Origin: JACCYQ01 sp036675565
GTDB taxonomy: Bacteria > Bacteroidota > Bacteroidia > Chitinophagales > Chitinophagaceae
Length of the DNA: 64,000 nucleotides
Direction of reading: 5' to 3'
Assembly: GCA_036675565.1 (NCBI GenBank)
Contig: JAKFER010000244.1
Coordinates: forward strand, 1-64,000
Shown: positions 16,602 through 25,714 of the stretch, piece by piece
Layout of the letters: each line of letters begins with the position of its first letter
Position numbering within the stretch: position 1 is the first letter of the stretch
Translations under genes and position numbers: made by a program
Notes under the pieces: model-generated
Seen by the model: only the letters and a program-made list of their open reading frames with translations
What the model was told of the DNA's origin: nothing
Database searches by the model: none

Positions 16602-17473
16602 TATTTTTTGTTGGTGAGATATACGCCGCTCAATATAATTCCAAGACAACCAACCTGAACCCAGGTAACTTCTTCTTTAAATATTATTCCCCAACCCATG
16701 GCAATGAATGGGATTCCATAAGTAATGGTTGATGCAAATAACCCTCCGGCTCTTTTTACCAAAACATAAAAAAAAGCAGTAGCAATGGCACTACCTAAAA
16801 CACCTAAGAATACGGATGCCATAATCGGCCAAAATGCTACCGGGTTCAATAGGGTGGTGTGAAAAAAATCCTGGTATCCTAATATTAACCCGGTGGGTAT
16901 GCACATGAAAGCCAGCGAAACAGTAGCAGCATGCAATGGATTAACATCTTTTAAAAAATAACTGACCATATTTACATTGAGTCCGTAAGAAAGTGTGGCA
17001 ACCAGCACCAAGGCTGCATAACCCAGATTTTCAAAATGTAAATTCTTTTGCGAAAGCGTAAGTAAAACCAATCCTAAGAGACCTATAAAAATACCAATGA
17101 TCTTAACCGGTTGAATTTTCATCTTGAAAAACAGGAGACCCAGGATAACTACACATAAAGGCGTTAAAGAATTTAGGATGGCCGCCAGGGAACTGTCAAT
17201 ATTATTGGCAATAGCTTCGGCAAAGAAAAATGCAGGTACCAGGTTGCCTGCAATACCCGTTAAAATGACTGGTATTATTTTACTGCGTGGTAGCTTTCGG
17301 ATATGAATAAGCGAAAAAGGTAAAAACACGAGGCCGGCTGAAAAAATTCTTACAGCAGCTATTTGAACAGCGGTTAATCCATCTTTGCTGATCTTCATTA
17401 AAATAAATGAGCTTCCCCATATAATTGCGAGGAAAATAAATATCGACCAGTTGATTAAAGCGTTCCGGTTCAT
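16601..17473 (-). CDS. EamA/DMT-family exporter
   Basis: A 290-residue inner-membrane protein with about ten membrane segments arranged as two EamA repeats. The first begins WSIFIFLAIIWGSSFILMKI and contains the ILNSLTPLCVVILGLLFFK motif. The second begins LGYAALVLVATLSYGLNVN and ends with VTWVQVGCLGIILSGVYL. The family exports amino acids, nucleobases or other metabolites, and the substrate here is unknown. Upstream on the minus strand GACCTTTG (17490-17497) is one base off the promoter consensus. The gene is divergent from ppk2. Confidence 0.9.
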   Translation of the reverse strand: MNRNALINWSIFIFLAIIWGSSFILMKISKDGLTAVQIAAVRIFSAGLVFLPFSLIHIRKLPRSKIIPVILTGIAGNLVPAFFFAEAIANNIDSSLAAILNSLTPLCVVILGLLFFKMKIQPVKIIGIFIGLLGLVLLTLSQKNLHFENLGYAALVLVATLSYGLNVNMVSYFLKDVNPLHAATVSLAFMCIPTGLILGYQDFFHTTLLNPVAFWPIMASVFLGVLGSAIATAFFYVLVKRAGGLFASTITYGIPFIAMGWGIIFKEEVTWVQVGCLGIILSGVYLTNKK

Positions 17474-17571
17474 TTTTTAAAAAAGAAGGCAAAGGTCAGG
17501 GAATAATTACGATCTGCCATTTGAATTTTTGCTATCAATAAAGTAGCTTTCATAAAAAACCAATAGTAAAA

Positions 17572-18309
17572 ATGAAGTTATCAGAACTTTCTACCCGGGC
17601 ACCCAAAGAATTTGGAAAAGAAGCAACCAAGAAAAAAACCATTACACTTTTGGAAGAACTTGATGACCTGCAAAATTTATTATTTGCTGAAAGCAAACAT
17701 TCCATATTGGTTGTACTGCAGGCAATGGATGCAGGTGGAAAAGATGGTTTGATAAGGGATGTTTTTGGAAACATGAATCCACAGGGTGTTCGGGTAAGTT
17801 CATTTAAAGCACCCACCGAAGTGGAACTCTCACATGATTTTTTATGGCGTGTACATAAATATTCGCCGCCAAAAGGAATGATCCAGATATTTAACCGTTC
17901 TCATTATGAAGATATACTCATCACCCGTGTTAAGGGTTGGTGTGATGATGTTACGGCAAAAAAACGAATGAGAGCGATCAATGATTTTGAAAGATTATTA
18001 ACCGATCATAACAATACAACCATACTCAAATTTTACCTCCACGTTTCTCCTGAAGAACAACAGGAAAGATTAAACGAAAGAATCAGTAATCCTGCCAAGC
18101 AATGGAAATATAATGAGCAGGATTTTGAAGAAGCTAAAATCTGGGACAAGTATATGCAAGCATATGAAGATGCATTTGAAAATTGCAATGAAATACCCTG
18201 GAATATTATTCCTGCCGACCAGAATTGGTATAAGGAATATCTTGTTGCTGTAAAGCTTCATGAAACACTTCAAAATTTTAATATGAAATACCCGGGAATG
18301 AAAAAATAA
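17572..18309 (+). CDS. ppk2: Polyphosphate kinase 2 family protein
   Basis: A 245-residue PPK2-type enzyme, which transfers phosphate between polyphosphate and nucleotides in the cytoplasm. The P-loop-like fold is shown by Walker A LQAMDAGGKDGLIRDVFG, the following NPQGVRVSSFKAPTEVE, the lid and Walker B region IFNRSHYEDILITRV, and the C-terminal PAKQWKYNEQDFEEAKIWDKY. This motif set is typical of the one-domain PPK2 subfamily; whether it prefers NMP or NDP acceptors cannot be read reliably by eye. It is followed after 39 bases by mscL. Confidence 0.92.
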   Translation: MKLSELSTRAPKEFGKEATKKKTITLLEELDDLQNLLFAESKHSILVVLQAMDAGGKDGLIRDVFGNMNPQGVRVSSFKAPTEVELSHDFLWRVHKYSPPKGMIQIFNRSHYEDILITRVKGWCDDVTAKKRMRAINDFERLLTDHNNTTILKFYLHVSPEEQQERLNERISNPAKQWKYNEQDFEEAKIWDKYMQAYEDAFENCNEIPWNIIPADQNWYKEYLVAVKLHETLQNFNMKYPGMKK

Positions 18310-18348
18310 AATTTATCTTAATGTATTATTAATCTAAAATACACTGTT

Positions 18349-18783
18349 ATGGGAATGCTCAAAGAGTTCAAAGAATTCGCCATGAAAGGCAACTTGGTTG
18401 ATATTGCGGTTGCTTTTGTTATGGGTGCTTCTTTTGGAAAAGTTGTAACATCTTTAAATGAGGGCATCGTTATGCCTTTAGTGGGTATGTTATTGGGAGA
18501 TTTTGATCTGGCAGAAAAAAAATATGTACTAAAAGAAGGTACAGAACCTGTAGTCGATGCATCCGGGAATGAAATTACAGCAGCAGTGGCCGAAGTATCC
18601 ATCAAATGGGGTGCATTTGTAACAGCTTTAATAGATTTTATAATTATAGCATTTGTGATGTTCTTAATTATCAAGGCCATTAACAACTTGAAGAAAAAAC
18701 AAGAAGCCGAAGTAGCAGCAGCTCCTGAACCTTCCCTTACAGATAAATTATTAATGGAGATCAGGGATCAGCTGAAAAAATAA
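18349..18783 (+). CDS. mscL: Large-conductance mechanosensitive channel
   Basis: MscL, 144 residues, forms a homopentameric inner-membrane channel that opens under membrane tension on osmotic downshock. The N-terminal amphipathic helix (MLKEFKEFAMKGN), the pore-lining first membrane helix (VDIAVAFVMGASFGKVVTSL), the periplasmic loop and the second helix (WGAFVTALIDFIIIAFVMFL), followed by a charged cytoplasmic helix, are all present. The length is slightly above the E. coli protein because of a longer loop. It follows ppk2 and is ended by the hairpin at 18844-18879. Confidence 0.97.
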   Translation: MGMLKEFKEFAMKGNLVDIAVAFVMGASFGKVVTSLNEGIVMPLVGMLLGDFDLAEKKYVLKEGTEPVVDASGNEITAAVAEVSIKWGAFVTALIDFIIIAFVMFLIIKAINNLKKKQEAEVAAAPEPSLTDKLLMEIRDQLKK

Positions 18784-18836
18784 TTGATGGTCTATTGATT
18801 TATGATCTGTAACCTGCTTTAGCAAGTTAATTTCTA

Positions 18837-18844
18837 TACTTTTG
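18837..18844 (+). promoter_or_regulatory. -7 promoter element before scpA
   Basis: TACTTTTG matches TAnnTTTG, 58 bases before the scpA GTG. It touches the left arm of the hairpin that I assign as the mscL terminator, so terminator and promoter are packed together. Confidence 0.5.
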
Positions 18845-18884
18845 ACATCCCGGAAGGCAATTATACCTTACAGGATGTCTTTTT
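18844..18884 (+). terminator. Terminator after mscL
   Basis: Outer stem GACATCC/GGATGTC and inner stem AAGG/CCTT, followed by five Ts. It lies 60 bases after the mscL stop and 18 bases before scpA. Confidence 0.65.
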
Positions 18885-18902
18885 AATTAAAATGATTGAA
18901 CC

Positions 18903-19694
18903 GTGAACAATGCCCAGTACCAGATCAAACTTCCCCAATTTGAAGGCCCTTTCGACCTGTTACTTTTTTTTATAGAAAGAGACGAGCTGGATATTTATAA
19001 TATTCCCATCACAGGTATTATCAATGATTTTTTAGATTATATCCATAAACAGGAATCGCTGAATATTGAACTTTCAAGCGAATTTATTTTGTTCATTTCC
19101 ACTTTAATGCGCATCAAAGCTAAAATGCTGATACCACGTAAAGAGATTGATGAACAAGGTAATGAAATAGATCCCCGCCAGGAGTTGGTTGATAAGATAC
19201 TGGAATATAAAAAGTATAAAGAAGCTTCTGCAAAAATGGCTGAAATGGAAGCTGTTCGAATGCTGATGGTTAAAAGAGGAAACATTCAAAAGGAACTTTC
19301 CACTATTGGTGAGGATGCGGGCGAAGGAACAGAGATCCAGAATATTACTTTGTTCAAATTGATGAAGAGTTTTGAAAAAGTAATGCTCCGTTACCAGGAT
19401 CGATTTAATAAACCAGTACACACCGTTGTTCAGTATAATTATAATATGGAAAAAAGCCGCGAACACATGTTGTCGCTGGCAAGTGCTGAGAAAAATGTTT
19501 CTTTCGAAAAGATCTTTGAAGTATGTGAGAACCGGGTTCATGCCATTTTTCTTTTTCTTTCTTTGCTCGAACTGGTACAGCAGAAATTTTTAAAGATCAT
19601 GATCGGCGAAGGGAAAAATAATTTTATTATCGAATACATTGAACCCGAAGAAAGGCTACCCTATACGGAAGAGGATATTCAACAACCACAATAA
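18903..19694 (+). CDS. scpA: Segregation and condensation protein A
   Basis: ScpA, 263 residues, is the kleisin subunit that bridges the SMC dimer in chromosome condensation. The N-terminal family motif FEGPFDLLLFFIERDELDIYNI is clear, followed by the SSEFILFISTLMRIKAKMLIP helix and a C-terminal winged-helix part (VHAIFLFLSLLELVQQKFL). The start is a GTG at 18903, since the conserved N-terminus begins only a few residues later and no closer ATG exists. The usual partner scpB is not in the window. The OsmC-family gene follows after 14 bases and is probably co-transcribed. Confidence 0.93.
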   Translation: MNNAQYQIKLPQFEGPFDLLLFFIERDELDIYNIPITGIINDFLDYIHKQESLNIELSSEFILFISTLMRIKAKMLIPRKEIDEQGNEIDPRQELVDKILEYKKYKEASAKMAEMEAVRMLMVKRGNIQKELSTIGEDAGEGTEIQNITLFKLMKSFEKVMLRYQDRFNKPVHTVVQYNYNMEKSREHMLSLASAEKNVSFEKIFEVCENRVHAIFLFLSLLELVQQKFLKIMIGEGKNNFIIEYIEPEERLPYTEEDIQQPQ

Positions 19695-19708
19695 AAAAAA
19701 GAAAGATT

Positions 19709-20122
19709 ATGAAAAAAAGATTTGCTACAGCCAAATGGCTTGGAACAGGAAAAGAAGGTACTGGAACGGTTAGTTCACAAAGTGGCGCTTTTTCAGATGC
19801 GCAATATTCATATAAAAGCCGATTTGAAGAAGGCACCGGAACAAACCCGGAAGAATTAATTGCGGCTGCACATGCAGGTTGTTTTTCTATGAAGTTGAGT
19901 TTTGTTTTGGGTGAGGCTGGTTTTACACCTGATAGTATAGAAACTAAATGTACCATATCACTTGATAATGGAGTTATAACAGAAAGTCACCTGGATGTTA
20001 AAGCAACGGTACCGGGTTTGGATAATGATAAGTTTGTAGAACTGGCAACTGCTGCCAAAGATGGTTGCCCGGTAAGTAAGGCATTGAGTATGAATATTTC
20101 GATGGATGCCGCATTGGCTTAA
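19709..20122 (+). CDS. OsmC-family peroxiredoxin
   Basis: A 137-residue OsmC/Ohr-family protein, a thiol-dependent reductase of organic hydroperoxides in the cytoplasm. The first catalytic cysteine lies in ELIAAAHAGCFSMKLSF and the second in KDGCPVSKAL, the OsmC arrangement. The N-terminal ATAKWLGTGKEGTGTVSSQSG is also typical of the OsmC branch rather than Ohr. It directly follows scpA and is ended by a strong hairpin. Confidence 0.93.
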   Translation: MKKRFATAKWLGTGKEGTGTVSSQSGAFSDAQYSYKSRFEEGTGTNPEELIAAAHAGCFSMKLSFVLGEAGFTPDSIETKCTISLDNGVITESHLDVKATVPGLDNDKFVELATAAKDGCPVSKALSMNISMDAALA

Positions 20123-20143
20123 TCGTATCAATTGAACAAAATG

Positions 20144-20171
20144 AAAGGATCCAAATTTGGATCCTTTTTTT
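20144..20171 (+). terminator. Terminator after the OsmC-family gene
   Basis: Arms AAAGGATCC and GGATCCTTT with loop AAATTT, followed by a run of Ts. It lies 21 bases after the stop codon. Confidence 0.88.
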
Positions 20172-20193
20172 TGTCTTTGCAGCAAGATTAAAA

Positions 20194-20217
20194 AAAAGCC
20201 AGCTTATGCTGGCTTTT
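20194..20217 (-). terminator. Terminator after dxs
   Basis: On the minus strand arms AAAAGCCAGC and GCTGGCTTTT with loop ATAA, followed by further Ts. It lies 22 bases beyond the dxs stop codon. Confidence 0.85.
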
Positions 20218-20239
20218 CCATTGATTGAAAGCTTATTTA

Positions 20240-22171
20240 TCATCCAAATATTTCACTTACCGTTACAGTTGTTCCCATCATTTCTCTGAGTGCTTCAATA
20301 ATAGCTGTAGCGTCATAACCACATTCCCGGTGTAATTCTTTTAATGTTCCATGTTCTACAATCCTGTCCGGGATTCCCAGCATTTTTATTTCAGCAGCAT
20401 ATTTATTTTCATTCATGAATTCCAGAACAGCGGATCCAAATCCACCGACAATAGTACCATCTTCAACCGTTATGATTTTTTTGTAATTGCTAAAAACCTC
20501 GTGTAGCATTTCTTCATCCAACGGTTTTGCAAAACGCATATCATAATGTGCAGGGTCGAGTCCTTCGGCTTTTACATCGCGAATGGCTGAAGCGGCAAAA
20601 TTACCAGGATGGCCAAAGGATAAAATGGCCACTTCTTTCCCATCTTTTAATTTTCTTCCCTTACCAATTTCTATTTCTTCAAATGGTGTTTTCCAATCGG
20701 TCATTACATCTTCCCCGCGGGGGTAACGGATAGCAATAGGCGATTTTATTTTTTCCAATTGTGCAGTGTACATGATGTTGCGCAATTCTTTTTCATTCAT
20801 GGGTGCGTTGACTATCATGTTTGGGATACAACGCATGTATGCAATATCATAGGCGCCATGATGGGTTGGGCCATCTTCACCAACCAATCATGCACGATCC
20901 ACGCAAAATACAACCGGTAATTTTTGAATGGCTACATCATGTACTACCTGGTCGTAAGCCCTTTGCATGAAGGAAGAATAAATGTTACAGAATACTTTCA
21001 TGCCCTGTGTTGCCATACCAGCACTTAGGGTTACAGCATGTTGCTCACAAATACCTACATCAAATGCACGATCGGGCATTTTCTCCATCATATATTTTAA
21101 TGAAGATCCACTCGGCATTGCAGGCGTGATGCCAAATATTTTTTCATTTTGCTCTGCAAGTTCTATGATGGTATGTCCAAAAACATCCTGGTATTTAGGT
21201 GGCTGCGGCGTATCGTATTTCTTTTTTACAATTTCCCCGGTTACTTTATCAAACAAACCCGGCGCATGCCATACTGTTTGTTCTTTTTCCGCCAATGAAT
21301 ATCCTTTACCTTTTACCGTGACAATGTGTAATAATTTAGGTCCGGGAATTTCGCGAAGATCTTTCAGGGTATCAACCAGTTTGGTGATATTATGTCCATC
21401 GATAGGTCCAAAATAGCGCATCCCCAATGCTTCAAATAAATTCGCACTGCTGCTTAGCATCCCTTTTAAACCTTCGGTCAGTTTATGCGCCATGGCACGT
21501 GTGAAATTTTTACCAACCGGCAATTTGCCCATCAACTTCCAAACATCATCCTTTACTTTATTATATGTGGGTGAAGTTGCAATATCAGTCAGGTATTCTT
21601 TTAATGCGCCAACATTCGGATCTATACTCATGCAATTATCATTGAGCACAACCAGCATATCTGTATCTGCAACACCTGCATGATTAAGTGCTTCAAATGC
21701 AAGACCTGCAGTCATTGCACCATCACCAATTACAGCGGCAACTTTAATATCTTCTTTATTATATTTTGCCGCCATAGCCATTCCCAAAGCAGCAGAAATT
21801 GAAGTAGAAGAATGTCCAACGCCAAAAGCATCGTATTCACTTTCACCACGTTTAGGAAAGCCGCTAAGACCATTGTATTTCCGGTTGGTCATGAAATTAT
21901 CCCGACGACCTGTAAGTATTTTGTGCCCGTAAGCCTGGTGACCTACATCCCAAACCAACTGATCCTTAGGCGTATTATAAATGTAATGGAGGGCAACTGA
22001 TAGTTCTACCACACCCAGGCTGGCTGCAAAATGACCACCATGCACGCTGACAACATCAATAATATATTGACGTAATTCATCACAAACCTGGTGTAGTTTT
22101 TCTTTGGGTAATAATTTTAAATCCGCAGGCGAATTAATTTCTTTTAACAAAGGGCCTGGTATGATTTCCAT
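20240..22171 (-). pseudogene. dxs: 1-deoxy-D-xylulose-5-phosphate synthase interrupted by an in-frame TGA
   Basis: DXS condenses pyruvate with glyceraldehyde 3-phosphate in the first step of the MEP isoprenoid pathway. The full frame of 643 codons has the family length. The N-terminal part carries VHGGHFAASLG (His47), VGHQAYGHK and the thiamine motif GDGAMTAG at about 149. At codon 428 (bases 20888-20890) a TGA interrupts the motif normally read DRAGLVGEDGPTHHG: the sequence is D-R-A-stop-L-V-G-E-D-G-P-T-H-H-G in one frame. A single G to T change of GGA (Gly) explains it. Everything after it is intact, including EDGTIVGGFGSAVLEF. A product ending here would lack the Pyr and C-terminal domains and be inactive. 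Sequence error or strain variation is more likely than true loss of this normally essential gene. Confidence 0.9.
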
Positions 22172-22486
22172 TCAGTGAATTTTATCTGTAAAAATAATCT
22201 TTTCCCCTTGAGATGGAATCAATCAACCGAATAAAATATAGGACGACGAACTAAGTTTTAAACGATTGAGGGAAATCAAGGATCTTTTTTGGGGCTGAAC
22301 TTAAGAATCAGTTTAACAAAAAGAGGGGATAAAGGTTGACAGTTTATATCTAAATCCACCGAACAACCATAATTCAAAAAATTAAAGATTGTTAGATAAG
22401 AAACTCTTGAGTCATTAAATAAAAGTTAAGGGCAATAAGCTGGTTATCCATTTTTTGTTAATATTACTCCTTAAATTAAATTTTCA

Positions 22487-22515
22487 TTCCACTGATAATA
22501 GCTATTTTTCCACTG
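22487..22515 (+). promoter_or_regulatory. Paired TTCCACTG direct repeats, possible operator
   Basis: TTCCACTG at 22487-22494 is repeated exactly at 22508-22515, 21 bases apart start to start, or two helical turns. The second copy ends one base before the TATATTTG promoter box. It is a candidate site for the LytTR regulator encoded downstream. Confidence 0.4.
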
Positions 22516-22516
22516 G

Positions 22517-22524
22517 TATATTTG
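22517..22524 (+). promoter_or_regulatory. Distal -7 promoter element of the kinase operon
   Basis: TATATTTG matches TAnnTTTG, 41 bases before the kinase ATG, directly beside the TTCCACTG repeats. Confidence 0.5.
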
Positions 22525-22550
22525 CCGGTTAAGGCGTTATCTGAATAGTT

Positions 22551-22558
22551 TAGCTTTG
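22551..22558 (+). promoter_or_regulatory. Proximal -7 promoter element of the kinase operon
   Basis: TAGCTTTG matches TAnnTTTG and ends 7 bases before the ATG at 22566, which would give an almost leaderless mRNA. Confidence 0.5.
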
Positions 22559-22565
22559 TAATCAT

Positions 22566-23609
22566 ATGCAAATAGGTCATAAAAGGTATTGGTTGTTCCA
22601 GCTTGTTGGGTGGGGATTGTTTGCGCTGATCAACATCTTCTTTGCTCTGACCTTTGATAAGATCAATAACTTATTTGTAAATCGCTTACTCATTTTCCTG
22701 TTAATGGGTATTGTTTTTACCCATCTGATGCGCTGGATAATTTTACGGATCGACCTGCTCATTAAACCCCTCAATGTTCAAATCCCCGGGTTCATACTTG
22801 TTACATTTATCTTTTCTATCGTTTTAGCTTTAATTGAAGTGGCTGTATACCAGGCTTTAAAATTACAGGGCGAAAGAAATACATATACTTTTTTCGGACA
22901 GCTTCTGGTAAACACTTTTAATACGTTCATCTACCTGTTTATTTGGAATTGTATTTATTTCATTTACCATTATGTTCAAAAAAGCCGCAAACAGCAGTTG
23001 GATACTTTGCAACTGGAAGCTTTGGTAAAAAGCCTTGAACTGAATACGATCAAAGCTCATATCAATCCTCATTTTATTTTTAATGCCCTAAACAGCATTC
23101 GTGCTTTGATTGATGAAAATCCGCAAAGAGCCCGCAATGCTATCACTGAATTGAGTAATATTCTGCGAAGCAGTATGCAGACCGAAAAAATGGAAACCGT
23201 GCCTTTTGAAAGGGAATTAAATATTGTTAAAGATTACCTGGCACTGGAAAATATGAGGTTTGAGGACCGGTTAAGAGTTGAATATGATATTGATTAAGAC
23301 ACATTGAATCAGCCTGTTCCCCCTATGATGTTACAAACGCTTGTCGAAAATGCCATTAAACATGGCATCAGTAAACAAATAAAGGGGGGAGTGGTAAAAA
23401 TCACTTCCGATTTTAAAGACCATTATCATGAACTGGCAGTTCAGAATACCGGCTTGTTAAATGGTCATAAACACTCAGAAGGTTTTGGTTTATCAAGTAC
23501 ACAAAACAGGTTAAATTTATTATACGGTTCAAAAGCCAGCTTCGATATCAGGCAGGTTAATCCATTCCTTGTTGAAGCAAAAGTGCTGATTCCCGTAGAC
23601 ACATTTTAA
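22566..23609 (+). pseudogene. LytS/YehU-type sensor histidine kinase interrupted by an in-frame TAA
   Basis: A membrane sensor kinase of the His_kinase family, paired with the LytTR regulator that follows. Four membrane segments fill residues 8-136, then a short coiled coil, then the phosphorylation motif INPHFIFNALNSIRALI with His169. At codon 244 (bases 23295-23297) a TAA interrupts the frame, which then continues without shift as D-T-L-N-Q-P-V-P-P-M-M-L and reaches the ATP-binding N box VENAIKHGIS and the final GFGLSSTQNRLNLLYG. The full frame is 348 codons, the normal family length. One substitution (for example GAA or AAA to TAA) explains it. A product ending here would lack the ATP-binding domain. 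Restart at the TTG or ATG codons after the stop could give only a detached ATPase fragment. Confidence 0.85.
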
Positions 23610-23620
23610 AACTAACACAC

Positions 23621-24355
23621 ATGAGAGCAATCATTATTGATGATGAAAGGCTTGCCCGTACCGAATTAAAAAAACTGCTCCAGGATTTTCCTGAAGTTGA
23701 AGTCATTGACGAAGCAGCCAATGCCCAGGAAGGTATCCAGAAAATAGAATCTTTAAGACCTGACCTGATCTTCCTGGATATTCAAATGCCTGGCAAAACC
23801 GGTTTTGATATGCTTTCTGAATTGGAAAAATCACCACAAGTGATTTTTACCACAGCTTATGATGAATATGCATTGAAAGCTTTTGAAGTAAATGCATTGG
23901 ATTATTTGTTGAAACCGGTTGAACCCAAAAGACTGGCTGATGCCATTCAAAAACTTAATCAGCACCCGGTTCAACCCCGTGAACAGAATATTGCGAGTGA
24001 AAATTTTAATCAAAGCCTGTTAAATGAACATGACCAGGTTTTTGTAAAGGATGGAGAAAGGTGCTGGTTTGTGAAGTTGACTGATATCCGGTTATTTGAA
24101 AGTGTCGGTAATTATGCCAAAGTTTTCTTTGGTACAAATAAGCCGCTTATTTTAAAATCATTAAATGCTTTGGAAGAAAGGTTGGATGAAAAAATGTTCT
24201 TCCGTGCTAACCGTAAACACATTGTGAACCTGCGAATGATTGAAAAGATTGAACCATATTTTAATGGAGGTCTTTTACTGGAATTAAAAGGCGGGGAAAA
24301 AATAGAAGTAAGCCGCAGGCAGACCGTTAAATTTAAAGAAATGATGAGCCTTTAA
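23621..24355 (+). CDS. LytTR-family response regulator
   Basis: A 244-residue regulator. The receiver domain has the acidic pair in IIIDDERLART, phospho-acceptor Asp53 in LIFLDIQMPG, the TTAYDEYALKAF segment and Lys in DYLLKPV. After a linker, residues about 140-244 form a LytTR DNA-binding domain (VFVKDGERCWFVKLTDIRLFES, then FFRANRKHIVNL and the final EVSRRQTVKFKEMM). It lies 11 bases after the kinase gene and is surely its cognate partner. Target genes are unknown; the paired repeats at 22487-22515 are an autoregulation candidate. Confidence 0.94.
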   Translation: MRAIIIDDERLARTELKKLLQDFPEVEVIDEAANAQEGIQKIESLRPDLIFLDIQMPGKTGFDMLSELEKSPQVIFTTAYDEYALKAFEVNALDYLLKPVEPKRLADAIQKLNQHPVQPREQNIASENFNQSLLNEHDQVFVKDGERCWFVKLTDIRLFESVGNYAKVFFGTNKPLILKSLNALEERLDEKMFFRANRKHIVNLRMIEKIEPYFNGGLLLELKGGEKIEVSRRQTVKFKEMMSL

Positions 24356-24403
24356 ACAGGATCAGAAAAATACATTAAACATCATTTATAACAATCATAC
24401 ACT

Positions 24404-25690
24404 ATGAAGAAAGCAGGCTTATTTATTTCGTTTATTGCTGCAGGTTATATCTTATCGGCCCAAACGAAGGTTGATAATATTATTAAAGTTGGCGATGTTA
24501 CCCGTATACAGAAAACGCTTTCTTCAGACGATATGTTGGGTAGGGCCGTGCATACACCTGGTATTGAAAAAGCTGCTGAATTTATAGCTGCTGAATTTAA
24601 AAAAGCTGGTCTTCAGACGTTGGGAGATGCAAAGGATTACCGACAGGAGTTTGTTATGGTCAGTCCTAAATTTTCAGGATTAAATGCACAATTTAACGGG
24701 AAGGAGCTGGATGATAAAAATGTAGTTGTAATTACCACACAACCATCTATCAAGGCTACTGAAAAAGATGGTTACCTGCAGGTACGTATCAAAGAAGGCG
24801 CAAATTTATTTAGGGAAGCTTCCAATTATATGGCTTCCAATAAAAATATGCTGGTAATGGTTGATGAAAGTTTTGCTTCTTCCTTTAACCGGTTAACTGG
24901 TTTTAAAAGACAATTATTTAAATCACCTAATAATGTCATTTTTATTCTTCATAATGATGAACCTGGTAAATGGGTAGTTGAAGCACAACATAAAATTACT
25001 GAATTACCCATGGCTAATATTGTGGGCATATTACCGGGAAAAAGCAAAAAGGATGAATACGTTATTTTCTCCGCGCATTATGATCATGTTGGCATTGGAA
25101 AGCCTGTGAATGGCGACAGTATTTATAATGGTGCCAATGATGATGCTGCCGGGGTAACTGCAGTTATCATGCTGGCTAATTACTATAAAGCCTTTGGGAA
25201 TAATGAACGAACCCTGGTATTTGTAACTTTTACAGCCGAAGAATCGGGTGGGTTTGGTTCAAAATATTTTTCAACCCAATTGGATCCGTTAAAAGTGGCT
25301 GCTATGTTTAATATTGAAATGATTGGCACCGAATCTAAATGGGGTAGAAATTCAGCTTTCATTACCGGTTATGACAAATCGGATATGGGAAAAATATTAG
25401 AAAAGAATCTTGCCGGAACAGGATTTACTTTTCACCCTGATCCTTATCCTGACCAGCAATTATTTTATCGTTCCGATAATGCAACACTGGCGAGGCTAGG
25501 TGTGCCCGCACATACAATTTCAACTGCTAAAATGGAAGATGAACCGCATTACCACAAACCAAGCGATGAAGTTGAAACACTTGATCTTGATAATATGACT
25601 TTTATAATCAAAAGTATTGGCTTAAGCGCAAGGACCATCGTCAGCGGCGTGGACTCACCTACTAGAGTAAACGTAGAATCGCTTCGGTAA
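24404..25690 (+). CDS. Secreted M28-family metallopeptidase
   Basis: A 428-residue exported peptidase. Signal peptide: MKKAGLFISFIAAGYILSAQ. The catalytic domain has the two-zinc M28 pattern: FSAHYDHVGIG (His, Asp), YNGANDDAAGVTAV (bridging Asp), FTAEESGGFGSKYF (catalytic Glu and ligand), NIEMIGTES and the C-terminal HTISTAKMEDEPHYHKPSDE histidine. The region between signal and catalytic domain resembles the inserted PA-like part of aminopeptidases, but I am not certain. It lies 48 bases after the response regulator and just before a paralogue, so the three may share a transcript. Confidence 0.92.
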   Translation: MKKAGLFISFIAAGYILSAQTKVDNIIKVGDVTRIQKTLSSDDMLGRAVHTPGIEKAAEFIAAEFKKAGLQTLGDAKDYRQEFVMVSPKFSGLNAQFNGKELDDKNVVVITTQPSIKATEKDGYLQVRIKEGANLFREASNYMASNKNMLVMVDESFASSFNRLTGFKRQLFKSPNNVIFILHNDEPGKWVVEAQHKITELPMANIVGILPGKSKKDEYVIFSAHYDHVGIGKPVNGDSIYNGANDDAAGVTAVIMLANYYKAFGNNERTLVFVTFTAEESGGFGSKYFSTQLDPLKVAAMFNIEMIGTESKWGRNSAFITGYDKSDMGKILEKNLAGTGFTFHPDPYPDQQLFYRSDNATLARLGVPAHTISTAKMEDEPHYHKPSDEVETLDLDNMTFIIKSIGLSARTIVSGVDSPTRVNVESLR

Positions 25691-25714
25691 TTCTTTTGTT
25701 TTCAAAAATTATGA

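Larger units (their letters stand above)
22172..22565. other. Divergent intergenic region between dxs and the kinase gene
   Basis: About 390 AT-rich bases with no credible gene. The right end holds two consensus -7 elements and a pair of TTCCACTG repeats (22487-22494 and 22508-22515) next to them. I see nothing I can name in the left two thirds. Confidence 0.6.

Noticed and set aside
18844..18884. Leader attenuator of scpA
   Set aside because: The hairpin lies 60 bases after mscL on the same strand, and its left arm would be mostly upstream of the scpA transcription start, so it is better explained as the mscL terminator.
20888..20890. UGA read as glycine (alternative genetic code)
   Set aside because: hemL and the GGGPS-family gene end in TGA at the expected family length, so TGA is a normal stop codon here.
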